In this document: positions 20,380 through 33,777 of the stretch, piece after piece
Position numbering within the stretch: the first letter of the stretch is position 1
Layout: each line of letters begins with the position of its first letter
Assembly (NCBI GenBank): GCA_003833135.1
Contig: QZLH01001012.1
Coordinates: 9,038-47,280, forward strand
Source of the DNA: Oehlia diaphana
Lineage: Eukaryota; Glomeromycota; Glomeromycetes; Glomerales; Glomeraceae
DNA: 38,243 nucleotides
Direction of reading: 5' to 3'
Notes under the pieces: model-generated
Told to the model about the DNA's origin: nothing
Databases searched by the model: none
Seen by the model: only the letters and a program-made list of their open reading frames with translations
Position numbers and translations under genes: made by a program

Positions 20380-21832
20380 TCCAGTGAAACACGTTTATTT
20401 TTTAATAAATACAAATATTGGTTAAAATATAATGGAATCACATGTCAACCTTGTGTAACAATAAATAAAAAAAATCATTATACGTCGTCACGCAATTTGT
20501 CACCTTAATCTCCTTACCTAATTCTTTTCCTTCCTTCAGTCCCTTTAACCTACTTTTCATGCGCCCGTAAATAACTATTACAAAATATTAAAATCTTTAT
20601 TATATTTTTACTATTTATTTTCTTTTATTTTTTAATTTTTTATTTTATTTCTTTAAATTCTTTATGTTTTTCTTTTTTTTCTTAACATTCTTTGTATTTT
20701 TTATTTTATTTATAAAAAATAATAGAGAATTGTAATTAATGAGAAAAACCTTTAATCAGTCAAAATGTCGAATAATTCAATTTCTTATGATTGCCTCTTG
20801 TGGACATTTAAGATCCAGGTATCATTTCTTATGGAAATTTTGTGCAAATCGAATATTATCAACATTTGATAATTTTTGCATATCCAACACAAAACAAACA
20901 AGTTCGCGACATTCATGTTTCAGCTTAACATAAAACTACCAATAATAATGGATTCACCCATGGAAAAATCGATATCACGAACAAGGATAACGGATAATAG
21001 GATCTCAGAGAATATTTAACCAACCTAAATTTATTAAAGATTATATTGATTCAGATGATGGAGACAACTGGAAGTGACTCGCCAATGGTCTCGGTAATAT
21101 TCTCATGATAAGGCGCAACAATAAAGAAATAAGAAAGGTGCCAAAGAACATGATTTAAACCCAATAAGACTCGGATGGACGATTTTTTTAAAAATAATCC
21201 TTTCACTTCAGAATGAAGAAAAGTTTATAACATCATCCTTTATAACATCATTCTAGTTTCAATCATATATCATCATTTGTAAGAGACTGTTATAGTCACG
21301 CGTTTGACCTTCACATGATGTCTGAAATGTTGAGACCATTTGGAAATTCTTTGAAGAGGAATGTTGAAAGCATGATGCACTTCGGAATCAAACATGATGC
21401 GACTTCCTTGAACTTGAAGAAACCGGTTTGGACATTGAAGATGTCAGTCCAAAAAGTCAAGAAAGCTAAGAAAATTGAGAAAACAAAAGAGAAAAAAAAA
21501 GTTGATTTATGAATTCTATTATTTTTCATTTTAGTTCTAAAAATAATTCTTGCACGATCACCTTTTATCATCACAAACCACAAAGGTCTGCTCTCCTATA
21601 ATTAGTCATTACCAAAATATTTAAATATTTGATTCAGATATTAAGAATTCCGATTGTACTTTGACAAGTAATAAATTACGGATGTATTTTTTTAAGGTTG
21701 ATAAGACTTTTTCTTGTTTAATATTATTATCATGAATTCCAAAGTTGCATTAACAATGAATCATTAATGTGCTAAATTAAAAACAGATATAAAAGCATAG
21801 GAATATCAAGCATTTACAAAGAATTTCATAAA
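20380..21832. other. intergenic region
   Basis: No gene I can support. A T-rich low-complexity stretch spans 20580-20720. Short open frames at 20739-20933 and 21315-21512 show no family motif; the latter ends in a Lys-rich run. Confidence 0.45.
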
Positions 21833-22490
21833 ATGCTCGATATATCTAAGTTTCCCGCAATTATATCTACCGTTGCAACTCCTGGAATTTTAACGGGAAT
21901 ACTTCCTTGCTAACTCTCCCGGCAATGTCACAATCTCTCCCCCTGTTGGGGATTCTCGATGTTCTTTTAAACTTACTGTACAAAGACAATTAGACTTTCC
22001 AAGATACTTCAATGCGCAGTTCCGTTGTACAATGTCCACCTACTACGCATTTATGGAGATTTTATTTTATTTCTTTATTGGTTTCGCTCGTAAAGAACTT
22101 TTAGATGCTGGAAGAAATCTGGATCGAGAAATCCCCACGTTTAATACAATTTTTCAAATAATGTGATTAAAAAATTTGAATCTCGAACCATCTTACGTAA
22201 GCCTTGATCAATTTCAGTTTGAAATTCATATTTAAAAAAGTGAGGTTCAAGCTCCATCATAAAATGATGATAATAAAGAAAATACTATTTATTCATCTCG
22301 TTGCTGGTATGTTTTCGACATTAAAGGGATTATATTACAACTCAAAGAAAATTAATTGGATAAGGAACTTATGCATCTTAAAGAAAACTTTACCTTATAA
22401 ACGAGGAATAATGTGTGACAACGACCCCTATAATCTTAGGTGCTTAGGTGTTACAGTAATGTTTGCACGGTATTTATAGCTGCATCAAAA
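21833..22490 (+). pseudogene. decayed gene of unknown family
   Basis: A possible ATG at 21833 opens MLDISKFPAIISTVATPG, which shifts frame near 21890 into a long coding-like stretch (21894-22163) containing SPGNVTISPPVGDSRCSF and FARKELLDAGRNLDREIPTF. The same frame continues to about 22395 through at least five in-frame stops (first at 22164), with blocks such as NLEPSYVSLDQFQFEIH and SSRCWYVFDIKGIILQL. A single frame with good residue composition punctuated by stops is typical of a recent pseudogene. I do not recognise the family. Confidence 0.55.
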
Positions 22491-22593
22491 AAAAGGATTT
22501 ATTATTTTCCGTATCTCTTAAGAAAGTATAAAATGTACGAATATTTCTTTTTCAAATTTTCTACTGTTTTAATGTTCACTTTTAAAATTTAAA

Positions 22594-23639
22594 ATGACAA
22601 ATAATAAAGAGACAGATATTAAATCCCTATATACCAAAATCCCAATTTTAACTTGTCCTGATAATGTAACTTTACCCGTTCCTCCTGAACTTACTGCAGA
22701 ACAAAAAGAAAAATTTAGTAAAGTCAAAGAATACGTAGATAGCATTTTACTCCCAAAGGAAGACGACCGTTATCAAGAAGAAAAAAATTGGGCATCTGAT
22801 GCTTGCTTAAAACGTAATTTACGAGCAGCTAAGTGGAATTTAACAGATGCAAAGAATAGAATAAAATATAGTCTAGAATGGAGAAGAGAATATAAACCTT
22901 TGGATATTGATCCTAAAACGGTTGAAGCAGAGGTATTAATTAATGATTACTATATAAAAAGTATTTATAAACGCTAACTACTGATGAATTTTTTACGTAT
23001 TTAATTAAGGCTGTTACAGGTAAACAACATTTAAATGGATTTGATAATAATGGTCGCCCAATTTTTTACTTGAGACCTGGATTGGAGAATACTTTACCTG
23101 GTCCTGATCAATTACGCTTTGTAATATTTAATTTCGAAAGCGCAATTAAAATAATGCCGGACAATGTAGAAAACATTGTAATTATTATTGATTTTAATAA
23201 ATGTACCGCTCGAAGTAGTCCCGGTTTGGGAGTTGCTAAAGAATTTATGCATACCTTGAGTTCTCATTATCCTGAACGATTAGGATATTCTTTGATTATT
23301 AATGGTGAATATATAAATATATATATATATATAATTTCTTTCTTTAAAAAAAAATTAAATGAAATTCTTTTTTTTTTAGCTCCTTGGTATTTTTGGGGAT
23401 TTTTTAAATTATTATCTCCCTTTATTGATCCCGTTACAAAAAACAAAATTAAGTTCGTAGATATACATAATCCTGATAAAGCGGTTCAAAACGCCCAATG
23501 GGTTAATTGTTTAGATTTTATTAACGAAAATCAATTAGAGTCGGAGTATGGCGGATCGAACGCTTTTGAATATCATCATGAAACTTATTGGAAAACTTTA
23601 TGTGAAAGAATTGGAAAATCTCCGAACAAAGTTTATTAG
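22594..23639 (+). CDS. Sec14-like CRAL-TRIO lipid transfer protein
   Basis: Three exons: 22594-22932, 23010-23304 and 23380-23639, giving 297 residues. The first intron has a CTAAC branch-point-like word. The N-terminal part (about 45-110) matches CRAL-TRIO-N (RAAKWNLTDAKNRIKYSLEW), and the lipid-binding domain follows (about 115-275): LNGFDNNGRPIFYLRPG, IIIDFNKC, and INAPWYFWGFFKLLSPFIDP, the hallmark of Sec14 proteins. The family carries phosphatidylinositol, often with another lipid, between membranes and supports Golgi and phosphoinositide signalling. The third-exon boundary is fixed by the conserved INAPWYFW block. Which Sec14 homologue (Csr1/Pdr16-like or other) cannot be decided here. 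Confidence 0.9.
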
Positions 23640-23888
23640 TTTATGCATATAATACTATTTAATAATATTTTTAATGAGTAATTTAGCTAGTTAGTAATTA
23701 TGTTGATTTAAGATTACATCAAAGCACGTGACTTATGATAGTTTGATAATGTTCTGTATAAATATTTGAGCTTCAGAGTATCTTCAGTTCAATTCTCCAT
23801 TTATTGAAATAAAAAAAAAAAATAAATATTTCCTTCCTTCATAATAGTAAAAACTCTCTAATTTTTAGTTATACCTTCAAAATACATA

Positions 23889-26333
23889 ATGACAGCTGAC
23901 GATGCTTTAAATCTATCAGTCTCTCCTTCATCTACTTATAAAACAAATGAGCATCCAATTAGTCCTGCGGATGCACCTTCAAGGCCTTCATCGCAAGAGG
24001 AACATTTTTCTTTCAATGATTCTGGCAATGAAGCTCAAGGAATATACAGTGACGAAAATGGAGGCTGTAGTGTTGTTACTCCCGCCGGTTCCCCTTATAG
24101 AATTAAAACACCGAAAAATGTACAATCTTATAGCCCTCCCCATAACTTTTATCCGTATGAAATATATTTTGATCTTTACGAGAGTTCATTTATTCATTTT
24201 TTTTAAAAAAAAATTATTTAGTATATTAATTTTTTTTTTATTTTAGTGATCACACATTTGTAGGGTGTTCTTCTATAACTGACTATGAGATAAAGGATAA
24301 ACTTGGTGAGGGAACATTTGGGTATGAAAATATACAAGTTTATAATTAGATCTCCAATACTTGTTTCCGAAGTTACATTAGCGTCTATTCACTGTAATTC
24401 GTTAATTACAATTACATAATAGTGAGGTACACAAAGGCATTCATAAAAAGACAAAGAACGTTGTTGCTCTGAAAAGGATCTTGATGCACAATGAAAAAGA
24501 AGGCATTCCAATTACTGCGATTAGAGAGATCAAGATCCTCCGGCAACTTAGTAACCCAAATGTGGTCACATTGAGTGATATGGCATTTGAATATGGTAAA
24601 TTTTCTTGGTCAGTTTAATTATTAATAAAACGCAAATCGTAACCAAGAAATTTATTTTTAAAGGTGATAAGGAAGATCAACCTTCAATATATATGGTTTT
24701 TCCTTATATGGATCACGATCTAGCTGGGCTCCTAGAAAATAAAGATGTCCAATTCGCTGCTCCACAAATCAAATGTTATCTAAGGCAATTATTAGAAGGG
24801 ACCTTTTATCTGCATCAAGTGTGTAGTTTTAATTTTGTTTGTAAAATAATCTTGAAGATATTATATTTAATTTGAATTTTCTTAATTAGCAACGAATATT
24901 ACATCGTGATCTGAAAGGTAGGTATTTCTTTTCTTTTATATATAAAAACTATAGAAAAAAAAAATAATTCGAATTTTAATTATATTTTAATTCACACTCA
25001 CACAATTAATTTTTCTTGTAGCTGCCAATTTGTTAATTGATAATAACGGCATTCTTAAGATCGCAGACTTTGGCCTTTCACGTCCAATAATAAACGATAA
25101 ATCATTAACAGGTTGCGTGGTAACGCGGTGGTATAGATCACCAGAACTATTACTCGGCGCAAAACGATATACACCCGCGATTGATATGTGGGCAATTGGG
25201 TAAGTAGATAATTTTTTACTGTTTTTAATTATTATATATTATACTACTCATTTATGAAATTTTTTTTCTAGTTGCGTTTTTGGCGAGATGTTAAAAAGAC
25301 AACCAATACTGATGGGTTATTGTCAATTTTAACAAAATTATAAAATATAGTGTATCCCATATCAGAGATATTAACAATAACTAAGTGTCGTTTATTGCTT
25401 TAATATAGGTAATTCTGATATTCATCAGTTAGAAATTATCTATAAATTGTGTGGGACACCAACAGCTGATACCTTTAAAGACTTGGGAATATCAGATCTG
25501 CAAGTCGAACCTGAAAAAGAATCTCCACGAAGAGTAATAGCTGAATACGAAAGGTTGTGAGAATAATCTTTTTTTTTTTAAAAAAAAAAAAAAAAATTTT
25601 TTGATTTATTTGATCAGATTAATAACCTAAAGTTGTTGATTTAAGATATGGTGAACAAGCAGCTGATTTAATGGATAAATTACTTGTACTTGATCCAAGA
25701 CAACGGCTAAATGCATTCCAAGCATTGGATCATGATTATCTCTGGACAGATCCTTTACCTGCAGAACCTAAAGAGTAAGTTACAAACCATATTCGTATAG
25801 TATTATAGTGTTCTAATGTGATCTTTATTATTAGCTTACCACAATATGAGTCAAGTCATGAGTACAATCGGCGTAATAAACCAAAAGAGAAGAAAGAACA
25901 TAATAAAATAGAGGAAACGTCTTCAAAAATCACGTCGACAGAAAAACGTCAAGGGTATGATCGAAGAGAACAACGTAAAAAGTCAAAGAGAGCACGAAGT
26001 CCAGAAAGACAGCGTGACCATGAGCCTAATAAAAAACGTAATCGTATTTATATTGCTAATCAAGAACATTCAAAAAATAGGCGAGGGTTAGCTGACGAAC
26101 GGAAAGATATTCCTGAAAATTCGAAACGCATGCGTAAGGAAAAAAGACGTGGTTCAGATGGTGATGAACAGGAAGACAATTCTGATCAGCCTAAAAAACG
26201 TTCAAAAAAAGAATACAGACATCATTCACTCCCAGAGAAACCGGGCACTTCAAGGGCGACAGACTCAGATAAAGCAGATAAAGCAGATAAAGCAGATAAA
26301 ACAGATAAAGCAGATAAAACAGATAAAAAATGA
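23889..26333 (+). CDS. BUR1: Bur1/Cdk9-like cyclin-dependent kinase
   Basis: Ten exons: 23889-24154, 24247-24321, 24423-24595, 24664-24818, 24890-24917, 25022-25199, 25272-25315, 25409-25553, 25646-25774 and 25835-26333, giving 563 residues in one frame. An N-terminal Ser/Pro-rich extension precedes the kinase. Motifs: GEGTFG (109-114), VALK (K131), the cyclin-binding helix PITAIRE (143-149), [18 protein letters not shown] (D230), DFG (248-250) and the T-loop Thr of VVTRWY (T267). KAANLL and DHDLAGLL point to the Cdk9/Bur1 group rather than Ctk1/Cdk12, although PITAIRE is shared with the latter. These kinases phosphorylate RNA polymerase II and elongation factors with a cyclin T-like partner. 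The tail is basic (Lys/Arg-rich) and ends in DKA/DKT tripeptide repeats. The donor of the seventh intron (GTTATT) is weak. Confidence 0.9.
26272..26330 (+). repeat. 9-nt coding minisatellite (DKA/DKT)
   Basis: The 3' end of the Bur1/Cdk9-like gene has about six tandem copies of GATAAAGCA or GATAAAACA, encoding Asp-Lys-Ala or Asp-Lys-Thr. Length change by slippage would stay in frame. Confidence 0.9.
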
Positions 26334-26692
26334 GATTTTCAATTTTTTTATATAGATCGCATTGTAGGAACTTGGGTTTTTTTTGTTGTAATTTCGACTT
26401 ATAAACTTTTATAAACTTTTTACATATTTATAATATTACATACTTATTTGCAAAGCAATATAAGTCTCGGGGAATATTTATATTAAGAACATCATTGATA
26501 GATTCAATGAATAAGTACGATAGTTATATTAATAAGAAAAAAGATCAAAAGTTATGAAAAGATATGAATTAATAGTATTATTATTAACTAGTATTTACCT
26601 TGCTGCGGTGAGCTATAACAATATTAACCAATGAAATTTAATGTATAATTGATAATTTATCTGTATAATAATATATGAAAAAAAAAATTTAA
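26334..26692. other. intergenic spacer
   Basis: 359 bases between two plus-strand genes, holding the 3' flank of the Bur1-like gene and the promoter of the LipB-type gene. No coding signature. Confidence 0.6.
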
Positions 26693-27724
26693 ATGTATTC
26701 TTTTAATTCATTTCAAAAAGTATATAAATCAACATGCACGTTTCCATTAATACATGCGCATTCATTAGTTCTTCCATACATTTATTTGAATCAAATAACA
26801 TACATAAAAGCATTAAATCTTCAAAATTATTTAGTAAAAAACAGAATAGAAAATAAATTAGGCAACGTATTATTGTTGGTCCAGCATCCTCCTACTTATA
26901 CTACTGGTAGAAGAGAAAAAGAGAAAAGTGAAAACGAAAGACTCCGTTTAAAAAAATTTGGTGCGGAATATTATGAAGTAAAATATCATATTTTAAAGGT
27001 GTTTCGATTATTAAATATTTAGATAAAATATTTTGATTTATAATTTTTTAATTATTGAATAGACGCTAAGAGGTGGTCAAGTTACATTTCACGGACCTGG
27101 ACAATTGGTTGGATATCCAATTTTGAATATACGAAATTTTAAGGTAAAAAAATATATAATTCATTAAGAATAATATTATTAAACGTTAATTAATAATTTC
27201 TTTTAATGATAGCTTTCGGTAAGATGTTATGTTGAAGCTATAGAACAAGTGATTATAGATACATGTTCAACATATGGAATTAAGGCTAAAACCACCAAGA
27301 ATACAGGAGTTTGGATTAATGATGATGAAAAATTATGTGCAATAGGTAATATAATATTTTAATTTTAACCTTGTTTTTACCAAAAAAAAAATTCTCTCAT
27401 AATTTTGTTATAAATATTTTAATAGGAATTCAAGTACAAAGATATATAACATCACATGGTTTTGCGTTAAATTGTAATACAGATTTAAATTGGTTTGAAC
27501 ATATAATGCCATGTGGATTACAAGATAAGAAAATGACTTCTATTTCAAAAGAATTAAATAATTTAAAAAATAAGAATGATTTGATGGAGGAAATCAGTGT
27601 AGAAGAAGTTTTACCAAATTTATGTAAAAGTTTTGGTAAGGTGTTTAATTGTAATATTGTTTCATTATATGAATTAAATGATGAAAAAAATCTACAATTG
27701 AAAAATGCTATATTAAATTTCTAA
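26693..27724 (+). CDS. LIP2: octanoyl-ACP:protein N-octanoyltransferase, LipB type
   Basis: Four exons: 26693-26977, 27063-27143, 27213-27345 and 27426-27724, giving 265 residues. The enzyme moves the octanoyl group from acyl carrier protein to lipoyl domains, the first step of mitochondrial lipoate synthesis. Family motifs are all present: [10 protein letters not shown] (65-74), [25 protein letters not shown] with K162, TSHGFALN, and PCGL with C196. K162 and C196 form the expected acyl-transfer pair, with the same 34-residue spacing as in the E. coli enzyme (K135/C169). The first donor was placed at 26978 because it gives the usual spacing of five residues between GAE and RGG; a later in-frame donor at 26999 would add seven residues. 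The N-terminus is basic and aromatic and could be a mitochondrial presequence. Confidence 0.93.
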
Positions 27725-28217
27725 AAAAAAAAAAAACTTAGAAAATAGATGCTGTATCCTTTATATAAATAATAGAATTTAAAATAAATAAACCTTCATA
27801 TGCATGATCTTGAAAAGAAAATTTTTGATAACAAAAATGACGTCTTAGCAACAACCTCGATTTTGGACCATCATTATTATCTTGAGATGAAATGAATACG
27901 AAGCTAAATCTTCATGATGTTTGTTTCCTTGATATCGTATTCTCCAAATGGAAGGATTTCTGATGAGTTAATAAAAAAAAAAGAAAAATTTTGCAGTGCT
28001 ATCATATTATTATTTAGCTTGGTATTTTTGAATACCTTATAAAAATCACAATATAAAAATTTCCTAATATTTATAGTACAAAATTTTTTTTTACGCGAAA
28101 ATAAAATAACTCGTTGTCATACAAGATGTGAATATCCAATCAAAAATTGATTGATAAAATTTTAAAACTGTATTTAAACTGTTTTAACTTTTATCTTTTT
28201 AAAAAATTAATTTAATA
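27725..28217. other. intergenic spacer
   Basis: 493 AT-rich bases between the LipB-type gene and the ribosomal protein gene. No coding signature seen. Confidence 0.6.
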
Positions 28218-28869
28218 ATGCCAGTTTTGTTACTTGGTGTTAGTTTACCCGATAAAAAGCTCGTTAGAGTAAGTATAAAATTATTGAATTAAATAATTTT
28301 TTTACAAAAAAGGAAAAAAATATATAAATTTTTTTTTTATTTTTCTTTCCTTTCTTTTAGATCGCTTTAACCTATTTTTATGGAATAGGTCATAAAACAG
28401 CTCAAAAATTATGTAGTAAATTCTCAATTCATGATACATGTAAAATATCTGATTTAACAGAATCTCAATTAAATGCAATTTCCTTAGAATTAAATAATAT
28501 GACTATAGAAAGTGATTTACGTCGTCAAGTTAGAAATAATATTTTACATCATAGAGCAATCGGTAATTATAAAGGTAAACGTCATGCTATGGGTTATCCT
28601 GTAAGGGGCCAACGTACTAGTACTAATGCTAAAACTGCTAGAAAATTAAATGGTAAATGGTTGAAAAGTTTTACTACGTAAGTAAAAAAAAAAACTATTT
28701 TGGATTTATTTAGGAAAAAATATTAAACGATCCATTTTTTTTTTGTAGTTTAACAAATCCCGCTATTACTTCAACATTATCATCATCATCAAATGTTTTC
28801 ATAAAGCCAAGAATTCCATTAATGACACATTTTAAGCCATTTGAGAATTTCTTTAGTAAATTCTTCTAA
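28218..28869 (+). CDS. SWS2: mitochondrial small-subunit ribosomal protein uS13m
   Basis: Three exons: 28218-28268, 28361-28677 and 28749-28869, giving 162 residues. Signature blocks of the S13 family are ALTYFYGIGHKTAQKLC near the start, IESDLRRQVRNNILHHRAIG in the middle, and the RNA-binding GYPVRGQRTSTNAKTARK. The head-binding S13 protein contacts the P-site tRNA and the intersubunit bridge of the small subunit. Bacterial-like sequence without the eukaryotic S18 features marks it as the mitochondrial form. The C-terminus is extended by about 38 residues beyond the usual core, with a Ser run and FENFFSKFF at the end. Confidence 0.93.
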
Positions 28870-29178
28870 TTCATTGATAATGATTTTAATTGGTTTTTTT
28901 ATTATGTGTTTATTTATGAAATAATGCGTTATGTCGTAAAGAATTTAATAATGTAAAAAATGTAATATAAGAAAATAACAATTTTACAACAATTTTCTTA
29001 ATATTCCAATTTTATAAGTTTCTTTGCGATCCTAATATCCATATGTTTATATGTTATTAAGCAAATAATAAAAATTGTAATGAAATCATAAAAATGCAAA
29101 GGTAAGAAAATTTATATAGAGGTAAAAAGAATAAGAATACGTCATTCCCTTTATACTTTTTACCAACTAGCAATATAA
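28870..29178. other. convergent 3' spacer
   Basis: 309 bases between the stop of the plus-strand uS13m gene and the stop of the minus-strand seipin gene. Probably shared 3' untranslated and polyadenylation sequence (several AATAAA-like words). Confidence 0.6.
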
Positions 29179-31201
29179 TTATTCCCTATCACTTCCATTA
29201 TTACCACCGCTCGAGCTGGCCTTTTTAACATATGGTTTCGTATAATCGCTTTGTAATCTAGAAGTTAAAGTAGCACTACTAGTGCTGGGCGCACCTTCAG
29301 CTTCTGATTTATTTGTTGTTGAGGCTTCGGATATTGTACTCTTTCGACTTCGAGTAGTTGGTGTAGCACTTCCTTCCGTTTGATCATCATCATCAATTTG
29401 ACCATCATTAGATTCGCTAGCAGCACCATCATCATCCAAAGATCGTGAAATAACGCTATTTGACTCGTCATCATCTGTGACATATGATTCTGTATTATAA
29501 CTCATCTCTCCGGACTCGGAGACTAGTGCCGTGTCTGTTGGAGAAATTACCGAAACAGGACGCGACTACAATTGAAAATGTAAATTAATCAACAATATTA
29601 TGAATATATAAACATCACAAATAATTTATTTACCGATTCATATTCACTCTCCGATTCAGTTACTGTTCCATTATCATCCGAAATTCTTTCTACTCTTTCA
29701 CTACGTCGACTAGTTGTTCTATCCGATTCATCATCTTGATAATTGTTTTCAGTAATATTGTCGGTAACTTTCATAATTGGTGTAATTGGACTTGTTAATG
29801 AATCTGCAAGAACTTTCCTTTGCCACCATGAAACAAATGATCTCCATGCAATGATTGAGAATAATATTTCCCAAGTAAGGAACATAGACATGAAAGTAAT
29901 AGCGGTAGGAATTGAATGATAATACATGAAGTACCTATAATAAGATTATCAAGAATTAATTAATTTCACCTTTTTCTTTACTTTATAAAAAAATTATTTT
30001 TTATATCATACCGTAAGCCACGGAAGTGAGCATCCAACCGAATTTGAGCATTATATACATCAAGGTTACTACTTGATATAGTAATTAATGCTTTAGTTAT
30101 TGGCTTTTCCTGCATAATTAAAAGTTTGAGATTAAATATACTAAAATAAATGATGATAAATACAAAATTCATTTATAAAAGACTTACAGCACTCTCAATC
30201 ATGTTCTCAAACATAACTACTTTGAGTTGTTGATCTTCTTTCGTGAAACCTAAAACTAAAGGGATCAACCGCCAAAAAGTATAAATGACGCGAAATAGAC
30301 CCGATTGATATGTAAGAATGCACTAAGATAAAAATAAAAATCTTCTAAGAACTCGGGTTTTTTAAAAATAATAAATACAAAAGGTATTAAAAAAAAGCTT
30401 ACAGGGCGACTCGAATATTGCACCGTCTCATTCTTGGCCATTAATTCCAAACCGACCATAAAATTTCCTGAAATGATGGATCTTGGGTTAATTATAATTA
30501 TAATTACTCACGAAAAGATGAAGAATTTAAATACGAATAATATGATTGATTAAAAATAATCATTAGCTTTACCTAATGCAACATTTCTATCCGAACTAGG
30601 AACATCTAGATCAATTAAAATATCATATGCTTGATCCGCTGTTAAAAACTATATAAAAAAAAAAAAATTGTTTAATTTTAGGCATAAGTGTTACTAAAAA
30701 AAAGACATAAAAACTCACGCTGTCGTATCGGCCATTTTCAGTAAAATCAATAATCGCATAAGGAGAATCATCTTTACTGAAGTTTTTTTTTTAAAAAAAA
30801 GCGTAATATAATTAATATAATTAATAAAGCTCCATATTTTTCTAGTAGATTGATCATGATCAACAAAATTTTATCACTTACTGATATTGTAAATATACAG
30901 GTTTCGTATGAGCAATTTTTGGAACATATATCATATAAAAGCCCAAATATGACACAAATGCGACTGAAATTAATATAAAGGCAACAACGCTTATAAAAAT
31001 TGTTTTTACAGCAGTCCGCTGAGTTTTTTGAGAAGTCAGTGCATTTGTGAAACGGGTAATGTAAGGCTCGAAAAGAAAATAAAGTGGGGAAAGAAAGAAA
31101 TTTATAATCTATAAAAAATCAAACTTTACGTGTTAGTATAATAAAATAGCGCGTTATACACGTTTTAAATAAAATTATCTAGATCTTACCTCCACCAACA
31201 T
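29179..31201 (-). CDS. seipin, ER lipid-droplet biogenesis protein
   Basis: Nine minus-strand exons: 31201-31190, 31108-30882, 30776-30719, 30648-30573, 30467-30403, 30322-30188, 30109-30012, 29934-29634 and 29565-29179, giving 452 residues in one frame. The first coding exon is only 12 nt (MLVE). Transmembrane helix 1 is about 40-66 and helix 2 about 231-255. Between them lies the luminal seipin fold, with the hallmark YDILIDLDVPSSDRN, LGNFMVGLEL and the CILTYQSGLFRV block. Seipin forms ring oligomers in the ER that organise lipid-droplet formation. After helix 2 there is a cytosolic tail of nearly 200 residues, very rich in Ser, Asp, Glu and Thr and probably disordered and phosphorylated, ending SGGNNGSDRE. 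Confidence 0.93.
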
Positions 31202-32391
31202 TGTGAATTCCAACCAGTTTATTAATAAAAAATTATTAAAGTACGTACAGTTCAACTATGAGCTATTTAAAACTTATTTATGTCGTATATTGATCTGTAC
31301 TGGTATGGGTTTCAAAGTGAGTGGAGATAAATTCCTATTGACCCGCAATGGTAAATTACAAATAATAATTACGTTAAACTTGCTATGAAGGACAAATTTG
31401 TAAGATTAGTTGTTATATAATTAAATTAAAATCATGCTTTTTCCATGTGAAAATGACAAAATCTACTAGGTTTGTGCAGTAAAACCGGCAATCACGGATA
31501 TCAAGTGACATTGGCCGACATTAGTTTTCCACGCTCACGTTATAATTTTTTATGTAGATGCTTTTAAAGTTTTTGAGGACATACAGTCCTCGGCGAAAAT
31601 AATGGCGGTGAGACGCCGCTTCTTAATTTGGATATAACTTCATTAATATCCCGAATAGATCATTGCTTATTATACCAAACTGAAACAGTGCCACAGTGGA
31701 ATGGCTCATTTAAAAAGCAATAAAACTTTGTTTTTATTACTCAAAATGGGCTTTACCTTTTCTTGAAACAAAATTTTTATTGAACTGAAAATTTTTTGCA
31801 TTTCTATAAGCAACACAAAAAAGCCAAAAAGCCACACTAAAATTTTCCTTAAAAAAATCATAAATGATGATAATTTCACATTTTTTTTAATTTTGAGCGG
31901 GGGATTTACTAACCATTTCTCAATTTCTTTAGAAGAAGTGAAATAATTTTGACAATATCATAGTTATTATTTATTAATAGCGAAGTTATTAGTAATAATA
32001 GCATGCAAAATCAAATTTGACGCAGATGGAGGACAAACCTAATATTAATTATGTATTCTGATCCTCTTCCCGAGAATAAAAAAAACCTCCGCAACTTTAT
32101 TATGATATTAAAATAAACTGACCGCCATTAATTCGCTGGGATTTTTAGTAAACAAGATTGATTGTGATCATAACAGGATAAATCTCCCAAATCGAGATTA
32201 CAATATTGTATTTAAGATCCTTTTAATGGGATAAGTAATTTTTATTTCGTTACACTAGCTGTACTGTGGCTACTTCTTTTGATAATTATAATATGCACTC
32301 ATTTTTAATAATTTAGTAAATCTTTTGATATAATATTATTTAAATAGTTTGGCAATAAAAAAAACTAATCTAATTATCTATCACTAAATAT
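31202..32391. other. intergenic region upstream of seipin
   Basis: About 1.2 kb between the seipin start and the end of the minus-strand phosphatase gene. No supported gene. A small hairpin (GAGGACATACAGTCCTC) lies at about 31576-31592 in a locally GC-richer block (31470-31620) that may be a repeat fragment. Confidence 0.5.

Positions 32392-33777
<1,386 letters not shown>

Noticed and set aside
20739..20933. Open frame of 64 codons
   Set aside because: No family motif, no conserved neighbour, located in a repeat-rich spacer; likely chance.
21315..21512. Open frame of 65 codons ending in a Lys-rich run
   Set aside because: Low complexity and no recognisable domain; overlaps an equally open frame on the other strand.
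22204..22479. Open frame of 91 codons with an ATG
   Set aside because: It lies in a different frame from the better pseudogene reading and has AT-driven composition.
31203..31388. Plus-strand open frame just upstream of the seipin start
   Set aside because: Overlaps the seipin promoter and lacks any signature; chance frame in AT-rich DNA.
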